Assembly: GCA_900543715.1 (NCBI GenBank)
Contig: UQSX01000016.1
Coordinates: 1 to 51,489, forward strand
DNA: 51,489 nucleotides
Direction of reading: 5' to 3'
Source of the DNA: an uncultured Blautia sp.
GTDB taxonomy: Bacteria; Bacillota; Clostridia; Lachnospirales; Lachnospiraceae
Shown here one piece after another: positions 51,263-51,489 of this stretch. Each line of letters opens with the position of its first letter. Position 1 is the stretch's first letter. Below the pieces are notes generated by a model. It saw nothing but the letters and a program-made list of their open reading frames with translations, was not told the DNA's origin and made no database searches. A program made the position numbers and the translations under genes.

Positions 51263-51489
51263 ATGATGAATCATACGATCATTACGATCGGAAGACAGTT
51301 TGGCAGCGGAGGACACGAGGTCGGCAACCGCCTGGCGGAGCGGCTCGATATCCCGCTTTACGACCATAATCTGATCCGTATGGCGGCAAAGGAGCTGCGT
51401 ATCAGCGATGAAGACGCGACAAAAGTGGACGAGACGGTCCTGGGGAGATTTTTGTCGGCATATGCGGCGGGAAGCCTCGAGTACCGTCT
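51263..51489 (+). CDS. Cytidylate kinase-like family protein (partial, 5' end only)
   Basis: The window ends after 75 residues. The start MMNHTIITIGRQFGSGGHEVGNRLAERL holds the GRQFGSGG nucleotide-binding loop typical of clostridial cytidylate-kinase-like proteins, which may phosphorylate nucleotides or act as small P-loop regulators. AGAGGAG is upstream of two adjacent ATGs at 51263 and 51266. Its base composition is clearly higher in GC than most of the window. Right edge truncates it. Confidence 0.85.
   Translation, partial: MMNHTIITIGRQFGSGGHEVGNRLAERLDIPLYDHNLIRMAAKELRISDEDATKVDETVLGRFLSAYAAGSLEYR

Noticed and set aside
1..51489. CRISPR array, rRNA or tRNA genes, complete insertion sequence
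   Set aside because: Read for direct-repeat arrays, tRNA-like motifs and transposase signatures; none found apart from the Rpn remnant.

Overview
The window looks like chromosomal DNA of a spore-forming anaerobic Firmicute, most likely a member of the Lachnospiraceae (Clostridia). The evidence is a spoIIA (sigma-F) operon, an alpha/beta small acid-soluble spore protein, a T-box leader in front of valS, a cobalamin riboswitch, AddAB instead of RecBCD, and many genes of types common in gut Clostridia (Cof-type HAD, CD3324-like, DUF6483-like, YesN-like regulator, HPr-like protein without the active-site histidine). The genus cannot be fixed from sequence reading alone. I saw no rRNA, tRNA, CRISPR array or complete insertion sequence.

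Layout. 1-1400 (minus): spoIIAA-spoIIAB-sigF, with sigF cut by the window edge. 1.4-9.9 kb (minus): T-box leader, valS, an LTA-synthase-like sulfatase, a palindrome-rich spacer, then folC, a 54-aa ORF and a zinc-ribbon/TPR membrane protein, apparently translationally coupled. 10.0-13.1 kb: an endonuclease/exonuclease/phosphatase-family protein convergent with a MATE exporter. The MATE gene lies behind a cobalamin riboswitch with its own terminator, followed by a second unexplained structured RNA with another terminator. 13.1-15.7 kb (minus): a spore SASP gene, then padR-DUF1700-DUF4097-pspC, probably an envelope-stress type operon autoregulated through a palindrome on its promoter. 15.8-23.6 kb (minus): a truncated Rpn-type nuclease remnant, then addB-addA. 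23.7-27.2 kb: a HAD phosphatase (minus), an FMN_bind-like membrane protein (plus), a compact locus with promoter, 19-aa leader peptide, nested hairpins and a sequestered ribosome binding site before a small TTG-start regulator, then a Vat-like acetyltransferase coupled to a truncated Ntn hydrolase. 27.2-33.7 kb (minus): a tight housekeeping operon of methyltransferase, hslO, nadE, zinc alcohol dehydrogenase, DUF6483-like, Gfo/Idh/MocA oxidoreductase and an exported protein. 33.9-36.8 kb (plus): membrane proteins including a TVP38/TMEM64 protein and a membrane-anchored glycerophosphodiester phosphodiesterase. 36.9-39.6 kb (minus): LuxR regulator, orphan trigger-factor C-terminal domain, PanB-like enzyme and the 3' end of a lost SDR gene.

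39.7-45.7 kb (plus) is an accessory stretch with five different GNAT acetyltransferase domains (one fused to a P-loop kinase-like domain), small membrane proteins, hypothetical genes and an HD-domain hydrolase. 45.7-48 kb (minus) carries a histidine-less HPr-like protein, a YesN-like response regulator without an adjacent kinase and a 68-aa membrane protein. 48.1-51.2 kb (plus) is a MacB/FtsX-type ABC transporter pair, followed by the start of a cytidylate-kinase-like gene. Base and codon use becomes visibly more GC-rich from about 50.9 kb to the end, which may mark a recombination or assembly junction.

The observations I rate highest are the leader-peptide/attenuator locus at 25.3-25.9 kb and the tandem riboswitch-plus-unknown-RNA leader of the MATE gene at 12.5-13.1 kb.
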